From positions 31,709,870 through 31,773,869 of the forward strand of contig NC_134900.1 in NCBI RefSeq assembly GCF_041734735.1: a stretch of 64,000 nt of DNA, written 5' to 3'. The stretch comes from Babylonia areolata. Its lineage: Eukaryota; Mollusca; Gastropoda; Neogastropoda; Buccinidae. The position numbers were made by a program, and so were the translations under genes. The notes beneath the pieces are model-generated. The model was not told where the DNA came from. It did not search any database and worked only from the letters and a program-made list of their open reading frames with translations. The number at the start of each line of letters is the position of its first letter. Position 1 is the stretch's first letter. Shown here one piece after another: positions 21,095 to 33,300 of this stretch.

Positions 21095-23195
21095 TGTTGT
21101 GCCATTGGTAATATCTTTGTTATACTGAAAAACCTCCACACTTCACAGATTTTTTATTTATTTATTGTATGTGTGTGTGGCATTATTAACACCTTCGTTA
21201 TACTGAAACACCCCGACATCTCTCGAAGTTTTTTTTTGTTTTTTTGCTATGCCATTGGTAATACCTCCGTTATATTGAAAGACCCCCGACATCTCTGATT
21301 TTCTTTTTGTGCCGTTGGCAATACCTCCATTACACTGAAAGAACCCCAGCATCTCACGGAGTTTTTTTTGTGGTGCCTTTGGTAATACCTTCGTTATACT
21401 GAAAGACCCCTGGTACTTTACAGATTATTTTTTGGTGCCTTTGGTAATACCTTCGTTATACTGAAAAGACCCCCGACATTTCATGGAGTTTCTTGTGCCA
21501 CTGGTAATACCTCCTTTCTACTGAAAGACCCAGCACAACACGGAGTTTTTTTGCTTTTTTTGGGGTGCCATTGGCAATACCTTCGTTATACTGAAAGACT
21601 CCTGGCACTTTACAGATTATTTTTTGGTGCCATTGGTAATACCTTCGTTATACTGAAAAGACCACCGACATTTCATGGAGTTTCTTGTGCCACTGGTAAT
21701 ACCTCCTTTCTACTGAAAGACCCAGCACAACACTGAGGTTTTTTTTGGGGTGCCATTGGCAATACCTTCGTTATACTGAAAGACCCCTGGCACTTTACAG
21801 AATATTTTTTTGGGGTGCCATTGGCAATACCTTCGTTATACTGAAAGACCCCTGACACTTTACAGATTATTTTTTGTGCCATTGGTAATACCTTCGTTAT
21901 ACTGAAAGACCCCTGGCACTTTACAGATTATTTTTTGTGCCATTGGTAATACCTTCGTTATACTGAAGACCCCCGACATGTCAGGCGTTTTTTTTTTTTG
22001 TGCCATTGGTAATACCTTCGTTATACTGAAAGACCCCCGACATCTCATGGAGTTTCTTGTGCCACTGGTAATACCTCCTTTATACTGAAAGACCCAGCAC
22101 GACATAGGTTTTTTTTTTGCCAATGGTAATACCTCTGTTATACTGAAAGACCCAGCACGACACAGGTTTTTTTTGTGCCAATGGTAATACCTCCGTTATA
22201 CTGAAAGACCTAGCACGACACAGGTTTTTTTGTGCCAATGGTAATACCTCCGTTATACTGAAAGACCCAGCACGACACAGGGTTTTTGTGCCAATGGTAA
22301 TACCTCCTTTATACTGAAAGACCCAGCACAACACAGGTTTTTTTGTGCCAATGGTAATACCTCCGTTATACTTAAAGACCCAGCACGACACAGGTTTTTT
22401 TGTGCCAATGGTAATACCTCCGTTATACTGAAAGACCCAGCACGACACAGGTTTTTTTGTGCCAATGGTAATACCTCCGTTATACTGAAAGACCTAGCAC
22501 GACACAGGTTTTTTGTGCCAATGGTAATACCTCCGTTATACTGAAAGACCCAGCACGACACAGGTTTTTTTGTGCCAATGGTAATACCTTCGTTATACTG
22601 AAAGACCCAGCACAACACAGGTTTTTTTGTGCCAATGGTAATACCTTCGTTATACTGAAAGACCCAGCACAACACAGGTTTTTTTGTGCCAATGGTAATA
22701 CCTTCGTTATACTGAAAGACCCAGCACAACACCGGTTTTTTTGTGCCAATGGTAATACCTTCGTTATACTGAAAGACCCAGCACAACACCGGTTTTTTTG
22801 TGCCAATGGTAATACCTTCGTTATACTGAAAGACCCAGCACAACACCGGTTTTTTTGTGCCAATGGTAATACCTTCGTTATATGGTAATACCTTCGTTAT
22901 ACTGAAAGACCCAGCACAACACAGGTTTTTTGTGCCATTGGTAATACCTCCTTTATACTGAAAGACCCAGCACAACACAGGTTTGTTTGTCCCAATGGTA
23001 ATACCTTCGTTATACTGAAAGACCCAGCACAACACAGGTTTTTTGTGCCATTGGTAATACCTCCTTTATACTGAAAGACCCAGCACAACACAGGTTTGTT
23101 TGTCCCAATGGTAATACCTTCGTTATACTGAAGACCCCCGGCATTTGACTTTTTTTTTTGTTTTTGATGCCACTGGCAATATCTTCGTCCAACAA
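21095..23195. repeat. Minisatellite of about 58-66-bp units, roughly 35 copies
   Basis: Each unit carries TTGTGCCAATGGTAATACC, TTCGTTATACTGAAAGACCC and a T-run. The right half (about 22080-23130) is homogeneous with a 58-bp period and AGCACAACACAGG ends. The left half (21095-22080) is more diverged with longer units (CCTGGCACTTTACAGATTAT variants). An incomplete unit sits at 22868-22890. The minus-strand open frames (for example 22253-23035) arise because the unit lacks stops on that strand; 58 is not a multiple of three, so the frame rotates and no fixed protein repeat results. Confidence 0.95.
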
Positions 23196-23876
23196 GCAAC
23201 AAGACCCGTGTTTGAGTGGTGCTCACCAGTGTTCAGAAATCCGAAATTGGTCCTCCACACTATGAAAACGTGGAGTGAAAAACGTGTAACGATATTGTTA
23301 ACAAATAGCACCAATATCATATATCATGGCTCTGAATCGAATTCATATCGAAAACTGATCAATAAAAGGAGATATCGGAATCATGAGGAGGAAGAATCGG
23401 GAACTGTGGATACTTGATAAAAGTTTTGGATTCCATAACAACAGTTCTGTTTCCAGCACGACACTTTTTGTACATGTTAGGAATAATTATTAGGAAAAAG
23501 AATCAGGGACTGTGAATACATCATAAAGCTTATTATTATTATTATTGTCATTATTCCATAACATTTTTGTTCCCTGCATGACAGTTTTTGGACACGTTAA
23601 CATTCTGCAACCCCCAAAAACAGACCACGGTATAAATGATTAAAATTTAACAATGAAAATAATAATGATGATGATGATGATGATGATGCTAGACTTTCGA
23701 TCGAAGTTAAAACAAAAACAAAACAACTAAATCAACGATCAAAATAGAAGAATACAACAAGCAGAAGAACGAGTTAAATTGTGATTCTCTTTCATCGTCA
23801 CACCAGCATGACAGTCTTTCCCTGGTGTTGGCTAAAGTCAATCTCAAACTGGCCTTTAAAGATTAATTACACACAT

Positions 23877-23907
<31 letters not shown>

Positions 23908-23984
23908 TACAGAAACACACAAAGGCAAAACAATGTCCAAGAGTTATGTCATCCAAAACTTAAAATCAATGTATTCCCATGCTG
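23196..23984. other. Gene-free stretch
   Basis: Contains (ATT)n at about 23532-23547, (GAT)n at 23663-23688 and (CT)n(CA)n at 23877-23907. Confidence 0.5.
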
Positions 23985-24214
23985 TTAACTCTCTCCATAC
24001 GAACGGCGAAAGAGACGACGTTAACAGCGTTTCACCCCAATTACCATCATCAAAATATTGCAAGCGGAAGGCTCTTATACTGAAGACGTGAAGGTTGACA
24101 AAGAATACCAGTTCTGACGACGGAAGCTACAGGTTGGGTCATTCAGACACCCACTGGACATCCGAGGGGTGTGTGTAGAGGAGAAGAGAGGACTGGCCGT
24201 ACTGAGTGAGTTAA
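23985..24214. mobile_element. MITE family A, copy 2 (inverted)
   Basis: TTAACTCTCTCCATACGAAC at the left and CCGTACTGAGTGAGTTAA at the right: the reverse complement of the copy at 5640-5871 over its whole length. Confidence 0.9.
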
Positions 24215-24749
24215 ATCAATACGCTTCCAGTTCTGATAAAACAAGTGACAGATGCCACGAACGTTTGAATATATTTGGAAAGTGAACCTTGTTTGACTCG
24301 AGTACAACTGGTTCAGTACCAAAAAAACAAAAAACAAACAAACTTACGTTTGAAAATAGACGTACATATGATGAACTTTGTGGCAATATGTTGAAAAGGA
24401 CACTCCGCCCACGAATAAAAAAGAAACAAGTACAATGATCATGGTTAGGCAGCCATGAACGCAATTTATAAAAAAAAAAAAAAGGAAAAAAAGAGGTTGA
24501 CCTTTTGCGGGATTTCTCATTATATCAGTGTTATGGCTGGACCCGTTCCCTCTCACCACACAAGTCAACGACCACTGCAAGTGTTGCTGTTGAACGTGCT
24601 TGTTCAATACAGTGCACAATCCGATGACACCATGTTGCATGATCGGGAAATGCAGCAGTCCAAAAAAAAAAAAAAAAAAAGAGACTTGAATCAGTCACAC
24701 AAGTACTGAGACGAGTAAAGACGTGTAAAAGACGCGCACAACTGCCCGA

Positions 24750-25265
24750 AATGTTTTCTTAAAGCACCGGACTTTCAAATCCCTAAGTCCTCGTTGTTCG
24801 ATCTAGACATCGGCGTCCCGTAGGGGTTAGTAAGTGAGGAAGGTTTGATTGGTCTCCTTGGTCCACATACAATGCACGTGCACACCGGTTTGTGTATCCA
24901 GTCCCCTTCGTATGTGCACACACGCAACAGGTCAAACACGAACTTTAAAAAAAGATCATGTAAGCAATGTCTTGTGTTAATGAATCTTGGAATACAAACA
25001 TACCCAGAATCAAATCAAATCAAATTTTGGCGCTGAGAGCCTTGCCGACCGCTAAGGCCATCTCAAGGCTCCCGCCACACCCAGAATGCACAGCCCCCAA
25101 ACACGGAGAATGGCTGCCTATACACATCCCCCAAACTCGGAGAATGGCTGTCTATACACATCCCCGAACACGGAGAATGGCTGTGTACGTGGCAGGATAA
25201 AAACCGCCATTCAAGTCAACGACCACTGGTAGATGCGAGACAGCGTAGAAATTGCAGCCCAGCAA
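24750..25265 (+). mobile_element. Old, diverged SINE related to S1, with internal repeats
   Basis: Order as in S1: a head-like AAAGCACCGGACTTTCAAATC, then GTATGTGCACACACGCAA, ACATACCCAGAAT, three CCCCxAACxCGGAGAATGGCTG repeats (about 25096-25185) and GGATAAAAACCGCCATTCAA. An AATCAAATCAAATTTTGGCG segment (25009-25060) interrupts it, possibly another repeat. Boundaries are approximate. Confidence 0.6.
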
Positions 25266-25277
25266 CGTAGACAAAAC

Positions 25278-26374
25278 AAGTTTACATGAATACGTCTCCC
25301 GATGTTAACTGAAGGGAACTGGGGGTGGTTTTAGAATGGCAGAAAAAACAGGTGTATATGTATAGATGTCACACAAAACAGGTGTACATGTATAAATGTC
25401 TCCCAATGTTAACTGAAGCGAACTGGAGGTGATTTTAGAATGGGAAACAAAACAGGTGTATATGTATAGATGTCATACAGAACAGTTGTTCATGTATAAA
25501 TGTCATACAAAACAGGTTTTCATGTCTACATGTCTCCCGATGTTAACTGAAGCGAACTGGGGGTGGTTTTAGAATGGTAAACAAAACAGGTGTATATGTA
25601 TAGATGTCATACAGAACAGGTGTTCATGTATAAATGTCACACAGAACAGGTGTTCATGTATAGATGTCATACAGAACAGTTGTTCATGTATAAATGTCAT
25701 ACAAAACAGGTTTTCATGTCTACATGTCTCCCGATGTTAACTGAACCGAACTGGGGGTGGTTTTAGAATGGTAAACAAAACAGGTGTATATGTATAGATG
25801 TCATACAGAACAGTTGTTCATGTATAAATGTCATACAAAACAGGTTTTCATGTCTACATGTCTCCCGATGTTAACTGAACCGAACTGGGGGTGGTTTTAG
25901 AACGGTAGAGAACACAGGTGTACATGTATAGATGTCATACAAAACAGGTGTACATGTATAGATGTCATACAGAACAGGTGTACATGTATAGATGTCATAC
26001 AGAACAGGTGTACATTTATAAATGTCATACAAAACAGGTGTACATGTATAGATGTCATACAAAACAGGTGTACATTTATAAATGACATACAGAACAGGTG
26101 TACATGTATATATGTCATACAGAACAGGTGTACATGTATAGATGTCATACAGAACAGGTGTACATGTATAGATGTCATACAGAACAGGTGTACATGTATA
26201 GATGTCATACAGAACAGGTGTACATGTATAGATGTCATACAAAACAGGTGTTCATGTACAAATGTCTCCCAATGTCTACTGAAGGGAACTGGGGGTGGTT
26301 TCAGAATGGTAGACAAAACAAGTTTACACGTCTCCAAAATGTCTACTGGAACGTCCTGGGGGGTAGTTTCAGAA
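25278..26374. repeat. 30-bp minisatellite with higher-order units
   Basis: The right part (about 25910-26250) is a regular 30-bp array of TACATGTATAGATGTCATAC plus AGAACAGGTG. The left part is a higher-order array in which 30-bp units alternate with a spacer TCTCCCGATGTTAACTGAAG...GGGGGTGGTTTTAGAATGG seen near 25292, 25398, 25532, 25727 and 25861, with end variants at 26264 and 26332. The 30-bp period keeps frames open on both strands, which explains the repetitive open frames. Confidence 0.95.
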
Positions 26375-26554
26375 TGGCAGCACGCTATGAACTTGGGGAC
26401 AACAACCGAAAGAGCTAAATCCTTTCTGCTGCTTCTCCTCGTGTCTAAACTCTGTGAAGAGTCATCGAGTTGCAGCACAAAAAAAGAGCTGTTCACCAGG
26501 CTTCTAACTCTACTGATGTAATAAACTAAAGGACCGGGGAGTCATTTTTCACAA

Positions 26555-26794
26555 AACGGTCATACACGTAAAATATTACATGTCTGAGCGAGCGTGTGTG
26601 TGTGCGCGCCCACGCGCGCGACTGTAACCGGACTGAATGACACAGGAAACGAATGATGAGCGCCTAATGGCAGCGGTCAATCAGCTCTGCCCAGGTAGGC
26701 AGTCTTCGTGCAAATGACTACTTATTTGTGAAGCGTTTATAGTTTGGTCTCTGACCGAGGATAGGCGGTATATGAGTATCCATATCATTATCAT
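26555..26794 (+). mobile_element. SINE 3' half with (ATC)-type tail
   Basis: ACGGTCATACACGTAAAA resembles the S1 body. GAATGATGAGCGCCTAATGG and TTGGTCTCTGACCGAGGATA follow, with an ending of CCATATCATTATCAT. A 3'-terminal fragment with the same GGTCTCTGA...TATCCATA ending and an (ATC)n tail lies at 31751-31815. No head is present. Confidence 0.65.
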
Positions 26795-26804
26795 CTTCCG
26801 ATTC

Positions 26805-27245
26805 GTTTATATGTATTTGACTGTGCTTTCATATATGTGAAACTGCATGTCTGGTGCATTTCTGTTATGCATGTGTGGGTGTATGTGTGAATGTGTGTCT
26901 TCATATTTTACATTTATTTGCTTATTTATCACCATTGTTGTCTTATTTATTTATTTATTTATGTTTTATTATTATCATTTTATTAGTATTACTAATATTA
27001 TTACTACTACCTTTTTCTATATTATAATTATTATTTATTTATTTATTTATTTATGCAAGCTTATCTATTATTTATTCCCCCGTTTTTTTTTGTTTTTTTT
27101 TTTTTGTTTTTTTTTTTCCAAGGCCTGACTAAGCGCGTTGGGTTACGCTGCTGGTCAGGCATCTGCTTGGCAGATGTGGTGTAGCGTATATGGTTTTGTC
27201 CGAACGCAGTGACGCCTCCTTGAGCTACTGAAACTGAAACTGAAA
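26805..27245 (+). mobile_element. 5'-truncated LINE 3' end (441 bp) with 10-bp target-site duplication
   Basis: CTTCCGATTC occurs directly before (26795-26804) and after (27246-27255). The body runs through AT-rich sequence into AAGGCCTGACTAAGCGCGTT...GACGCCTCCTTGAGCTACTG and a (GAAACT)n tail. It is longer at the 5' side than the copy at 35257-35472 but has the same 3' end. It landed directly behind the tail of the SINE fragment 26555-26794. Confidence 0.82.
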
Positions 27246-27394
27246 CTTCCGATTCACACCTTTACATAGCTGTTAAAAAAACAACAACCCAAATTAGATT
27301 TTGGGAATAGCTGAACGGAGTTCGTTAAAGACAACCGACCCTTTTCGTCACTGCCACAGACACCCGATGACACCGTCGGTGTAATCTGATTGGA

Positions 27395-27640
27395 TTAACC
27401 CTTTCACCGCCAAGCTCGCATTTATGCACAAGCATGGTCGAGGACCCATGTCACTGAAAGTTGACCATTCATTGGTCTGTTATCCATGAACCTACCGCTC
27501 TTAATGTTCGGTGGTAGGACAGGCCATATTTTCTATACATCGCGGGGGGGAATCCCCAGCTATTCTTAGCCACTGTCTTTTCTGTGTTTATACCACAAGG
27601 GAATTTTGTACTCTAAATTGACCGGCGGTGAAAGGGTTAA
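27395..27640. mobile_element. MITE family B, copy 2
   Basis: Perfect 17-bp terminal inverted repeats TTAACCCTTTCACCGCC, including TTAA, with no coding capacity. It is the inverted counterpart of 6844-7068, with about 20 extra bases near 27575-27595. Confidence 0.92.
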
Positions 27641-30216
27641 AAGGACAGCAGTGTGGCTGATTGAGGGGAATGGTCATTGGAATCACCAGCAACATCTCTA
27701 GAATCATGTATAAAGGGGAAAGGCTTACCTTATTCAATGACACAACGTATCAAAGGGCATGGAAGACATTAGTAGCTGTTCATTTTTTTTTTTTTTTTGA
27801 CTCGTGAAAACAATCTTTTTAAATGTTCCAGTGATTTTGATTCATTTCCCCCAAGTGGGAATAAGCTTGGATTCGTGTGGTAAACATAATAACTCAGCAA
27901 CGTACAACCAGCAAAATGTGAAGAAGAATCTCTTCGCGAGTATAATTGACAAGCTATGGAACTCTCTGCCACCTTCGACCCAACAAAAAGGTACAGCGGA
28001 ATAACAGATGTAAAAAAAAAAAAAAAAAAAAAAAAGTGGACAGAAATGAACATTTTAGGCTACTTGATGTACGAAAGGAACTGTGCTAATAAACTGACCA
28101 TGCGTGAGCAAGAACCAAAGAACGCTTTACAAGTCACGCGGCTTTGTGGCACGAGCACGTCGCGAGGCGGTCTCTGGTACAAGGTGTCATCTCCATCCCC
28201 CATCCCCAGCACACACACACACACTGAACAAGAAATCAAATGGATTCACAGCGTACAACTATCTCCCCCACCCCACCCCCCCTCCATCTCTCTGTGTCAC
28301 ACACACACAATACATATATACACACATTTTTCTCTCTCTCTACACCCACACACATATATGTATGTATATATATATATTTATATATATACCTCTTTCTCTC
28401 CTTGTATATGTATGCAATTTTGTTAGAAAGCGTAAATTATAAATTCAAACATATATCCCTTTCTGGTCTATTTCTGGTCACCAGCGTTCTCCACGTAAAA
28501 AAAAAAAAAAAAAAAAAAAAAGAAATAAAAAGAAAAGAAAAAAAGTCAGCCTTTGTAGTTCTTTGGTCTTAGGGGTACGTTGAAACGAGAGAGAGAGAGA
28601 GAGAGAGAGGGAGGGAGGGAGGGAGGGAGAGAGAGAGGGAGGTCAAACATACTAAACAGTGTCGAGTTAGTTTTTATTTTATTTTATTTTTTTAATCATT
28701 TCCTTCTCAAATCCGATGCGCGAGGTATAAATAATAATAATAACAACAATGAAATATAAATTCACATTTGTACATCTTCAAAGTAAAATGACTGACATTA
28801 GTTCATTCATCTTCAATGAAAGCTAGCTCGACTCAATTTTCGTTTCAGTGACAAGTTTGTTTGTTTTTTAAACGCTTTTTCGGAAATTAACGACCACTCC
28901 CAAAACTGCTAATCGGAACAGTACAGCAGATTTAGGCAAAGGGGGTGGGGGGAGAGGCAAGCAATTGTTGGGCGAGCTCATGTTTCCAACAACAAGTCTA
29001 GGTTAACCAGTAGTCTTGACACACGTACTTCGTTTAAGTTTTTTTTTTATTTAAAAAGAAGAAGAAGAAGGAAAAAGCAGTATATTTAACAGTCGTGATA
29101 ACGGACTTCTCATTACATGGTTATTGTCGCCGAATCAGCGGGACATTCAGCTACATATAAAACACAAGTTTCTCTAATTTGAGATAAGAAATCTATTCTT
29201 TTCTTATCAACCACTTCTCCTGGTAAAGCGTGACAGCGACTTGAGCCCACGAAAGCAAGAAGGCTTCAATAAAAAAAAAAGAAAAAAAAAGAGACCCACC
29301 GAGCATGGAAACAAATAAACAAACAAACAAATAAATAAATACCACTCCGAAACGGGTATGTATGGGGGTGGTGGTGGACAAAGCGAACGCACGGTCCCCT
29401 GTTTTGAAGCCTCCCCACCTCCCCCGCTCCCCCTCCACGTGGTATGACCTAAATAATCAGACACATTCAGTGGATTGTTCTAGGCATTCGTGCGAGACAT
29501 TTCTCGGGGGTGGGGGCTGGGTGGAATGCCAGAAGAGTTTTGGTGGTTTATCATGGGAGAGGTAAAACATGTTGCATGCGGATAAACAAAAATTACCCCG
29601 AAAAAACAATCACACACACACAAAAGCAACAAAAAGAAAGATAAGCAAAAAAAACCAACAAAACAAAACAAAAAAAACAACAACAAAAACCCCCCAACAA
29701 ACCCAACAAACCAACCCCCCCAAAACCCCAAACAAACAAGAAAACAAAATGCAACAACAACACACACACACACACACACACACCAGACTGTCACATTAGC
29801 GACGAGACACATAACTGCAGATCTCACTGCCATGTCCGCTGAAAATATACGAAACCACCTCCATAATTATGTAAGCATACACCAGCTGACAACGTTTGAC
29901 CGCTGTATTCTGAAACTGAGTACACCAGAAACTGCAGGCTTAAAACATGGCAACAAATCAGCCACCGCAGGCAGAAACGAATATGGAAACTTTGGAAAAT
30001 CATACATTCACAGAAAACCAGTCACACAGAATCTTTTGGAGGAACTGATTTTAAGTTAGGGACGTATAAAACGTAACAATTCAAAAACAGACTGACACAC
30101 ACTGAATACCATCCGTATTTATCGATGTCCATCCACATCGTGCGCTTATTTCGAGCTGGAAAAACAAAAACAAAACAAAAACAGCAACAACAACAAAATA
30201 ACCATAAAATTCGGAA
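27641..30216. other. Gene-free stretch with low-complexity tracts
   Basis: Poly-T at 27784-27799, poly-A at 28015-28035 and 28497-28520, (AT)n near 28364-28390, (AG)n/(GGGA)n at 28587-28642 and A/C-rich low complexity at 29600-29780. No domain is recognised in the open frames. Confidence 0.55.
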
Positions 30217-30318
30217 AGGGAGCGTAGATTCCTGAAAATGAAACATACTCTTTGCAGACTGTAGCATAGATTGCTGAAAATGAAACATACTCTTTTCCAG
30301 ACTGTGGCGTAGGTTGCT
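30217..30318. repeat. Short tandem repeat, about 45-bp unit, two full copies plus part
   Basis: GTAGATTCCTGAAAATGAAA / CATAGATTGCTGAAAATGAA each continue with CATACTCTTT..CAGACTGT, and a third unit starts GGCGTAGGTTGCTAG. It directly precedes the 28-bp minisatellite. Confidence 0.85.
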
Positions 30319-31369
30319 AGAGTTACAGTCTAATAATGTAAGTAACTCCAGTAATGCAAGTCATAGAGTTACAGTCCTGTAATGTAAGTCACAGAGTTAC
30401 AGTCCAGTAATGTAAGTCATAGAGTTACAGTCCAGTAATGTAAGTCATAGAGTTACAGTCCAGTAATGTAAGTCATAGAGTTACAGTCCAATAATGTAAC
30501 TCCAATAATGTAAGTCATAGAGTTACAGTCCAATAATGTAACTCCAATAATGTAAGTCATAGAGTTACAGTCCAATAATGTAAGTCATAGAGTTACAGTC
30601 CAGTAATGTAAGTCATAGAGTTACAGTCCAATAATGTAAGTCATAGAGTTACAGTCCAATAATGTAACTCCAATAATGTAAGTCACAGAGTTACAGTCCA
30701 GTAATGTAAGTCACAGAGTTACAGTCCAGTAATGTAAGTCACACAGTTACAGTCCAATAATGTAACTCCAATAATGTAAGTCATAGAGTTACAGTCCAAT
30801 AATGTAAGTCATAGAGTTACAGTCCAGTAATGTAAGTCATAGAGTTACAGTCCAATAATGTAACTCCAATAATGTAAGTCACACAGTTACAGTCCAGTAA
30901 TGTAAGTCACACAGTTACAGTCCAATAATGTAAGTCATAGAGTTACAGTCCAGTAAAGTAAGTCACAGAGTTACAGTCCAGTAATGTAAGTCACAGAGTT
31001 ACAGTCCAGTAATGTAAGTCACAGAGTTACAGTCCAGTAAACACAGTTACAGTCCAGTAATGTAAGTCACACAGTTACAGTCCAGTAAAGTAAGTCACAG
31101 AGTTACAGTCCAGTAAAGTAAGTCACAGAGTTACAGTCCAGTAATGTAAGTCACAGAGTTACAGTCCAGTAATGTAAGTCACAGAGTTACAGTCCAGTAA
31201 TGTAAGTCACACAGTTACAGTCCAGTAATGTAAGTCACACAGTTACAGTTCAGTAATGTAAGTCACACAGTTACAGTCCAGTAATGTAAGTCACACAGTT
31301 ACAGTCCAGTAATGTAAGTCACACAGTTACAGTCCAGTAATGTAAGTCACACAGTTACAGTTCAGTAAT
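30319..31369. repeat. 28-bp minisatellite, about 36 copies
   Basis: The unit is AGTTACAGTCCAGTAATG plus TAAGTCACAG. Variants are CAATAATG for CAGTAATG, ATAGAG or ACACAG at the junction, and an inserted TAACTCCAATAATG half-unit in the left part. ATAGAG variants dominate the left and ACACAG the right end, so the array spread by local duplication. Each unit contains TGTAAGTC, which resembles a 5' splice site on the plus strand. Confidence 0.95.
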
Positions 31370-31750
31370 GTCTTTGACTGTTTTTTTGTTTTTGTTGTTT
31401 GTTATTGGTTTTTTTTTTGTTTTGTTTTTTTAAAGAAAATCTTTATACAATTATTTCGACCTGAGGAGGTTCACATACACGTTTTCCTCAGTTTCTGAAC
31501 ATACACACACTTCTCCTGTACCTGTTTGACTATGAAATAAATCATTAAAAAAAAAACAACCAAAAAAAACAAAACAAACAACAACAAACAAACCAAAACT
31601 AAAAGGAAAAAAAAAAAGAAGAAAAATTACAGCAGGACTCAAAATAGTGAGCAAAGAATAAAACGACCCAAGGATGGATTGCTGTATGAACATTTCATTG
31701 CGCGCTGTGTTGCAGTAAAACGGTTTTCAAATCAATGTCAAGGAATAAGA

Positions 31751-31815
31751 CTTTGTGGTCTCTGATCGAAGGTAGGCACCATGTAAGTATCCATACCATC
31801 ATCATCATCATCAAA
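31751..31815 (+). mobile_element. SINE 3' terminal fragment with (ATC)n tail
   Basis: CTTTGTGGTCTCTGATCGAA...GTAAGTATCCATACC followed by (ATC)n matches the end of the element at 26555-26794. Confidence 0.65.
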
Positions 31816-33300
31816 TAAAACGCATCAAATTAAGATCGGGTAGTCCAAAGCCAGATCCGAGACTTGTACAGTGCCGCTCACACCCACGGGAACAGCGGTA
31901 AAGTCACAACGCCGCCTGTCACCCAACAAGTTTCCGTTTTCGCCACCTGTTGCTCCAGTTTGCATTGCTGTGTCGCACTGTTGTGCTGAATCAAACAAAC
32001 TCGATTCCAACCAACACTCCGTTGCATCATTCAAAGCAACCGAGCAATCATTCAAACCAATATACTGGGTGGACCACCATGATCATGTTGTGCCGATGGT
32101 TGTGGAATCTTAACCCCCACCCCCACCCCCCACACCCCCGCCCCTTCCCCCCAAACCACAACAAAACCAATAACAACCCTCACCCCCCACCCCACAAGTC
32201 CCCAAAACCAACAAAAAAATAACCACCAAAGAAGAAAAAGCAGACTGACAACTGGCTTAGAACGAAAAACTTAAAGCAGACGAAACAAAACAAAAAATCC
32301 CCACCAAAAATAACTGACGTTAGGTTTTAGTTGTACGCACCTTGCATAGCATCTTCATCCATGTCTGTATGTAATAAAATGGTTGGTGGGAAACATAGTT
32401 CCACATCTGACAACGTGTGGCCACAACGTGTGCAAGGAGGTGACGACGTCACGGGATGGCATCGTGATAAAGTTATGATCCAGATGAATTATTAATCCGC
32501 AACCGCAATGCGTAGACACGGGAAGTAACTGTGGTGGCTTAATTCTTTCGCTGTCGCGTGTAGAGTTACGTCCCCAAACACACACACACACACACTCTCT
32601 TGAGGGGCAATGGCCTTATATGAATAAACCATCCATCCATCCATCTCTCTCTCTCTTTTGTCCATTTTTAGTCGACTCTCCGATACAAGTTTATATCTGT
32701 CGGTAGATATCTCCGGACTATAGACCTACATTTTCATATACCAAAATCAAACGAAAATAAAACCCGACTGATAGTAGTAGCAGCAGTAGTAGTATAGAGC
32801 CCTGACTATACACTACTATTGATGACGGAAATTATCTAAAGATAAAACCAACATCAGAGACAGGACACCGAGACTTCGAGACACAATTTCCATAATCAAA
32901 CGAATGAAAAATTAAAACTGGTGGAACAAGATTCACCGTTTCTGAACTGACTGGCTGCATTATTTTCCTTGGCCAGTGGTTTTTTTTTGGTTTTTTTTTC
33001 TGCAATAGATTTACGAGAGGTGTGGGGGTATGTCTCTACGACAGATCAACGCATGAGAGAGCCAGCCAGCCAGTGAGCGAGCGAGCGAGAGGTCTTTGAT
33101 GGATCTACGAGAGAGACACAAAGTGAACAGGGATATGAATTATAACTGTTCGTTCACATTAATTTTAGACTTCAGCCCCAAATGAACATAATACAACCCA
33201 ATGAAAAAAAAATCAAGCAAAATAAGCATCATTAAAGAAAATAAAACAGGCATTATGATCGTTGAATGATGTAGCGGAATGTCTCTCAGTTTAATTAAAT
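31816..33300. other. Gene-free stretch
   Basis: C-rich DNA at 32112-32150 and A-rich tracts at 32210-32310. At 32597-32637 there is a TTGAGGGGCAATGGCC...AATAAACC tail like that at 4797-4843. (TCCA)n and (CT)n lie at 32627-32657. No domain is recognised. Confidence 0.5.

Noticed and set aside
22253-23035. 260-codon minus-strand frame in the 58-bp minisatellite
   Set aside because: The unit length is not a multiple of three and the frame merely cycles through repeat sequence. No domain, and the variant pattern is that of DNA repeats.
30319-31369. CRISPR-like regular 28-bp repeats
   Set aside because: There are no unique spacers between repeats; the units are contiguous, and the surrounding DNA is animal-like. 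The same applies to 25910-26250.
31825-32113. Overlapping frames on both strands near 31.8-32.1 kb
   Set aside because: No recognised motif. They run into C-rich low complexity and neither strand shows exon borders with a supporting neighbour.
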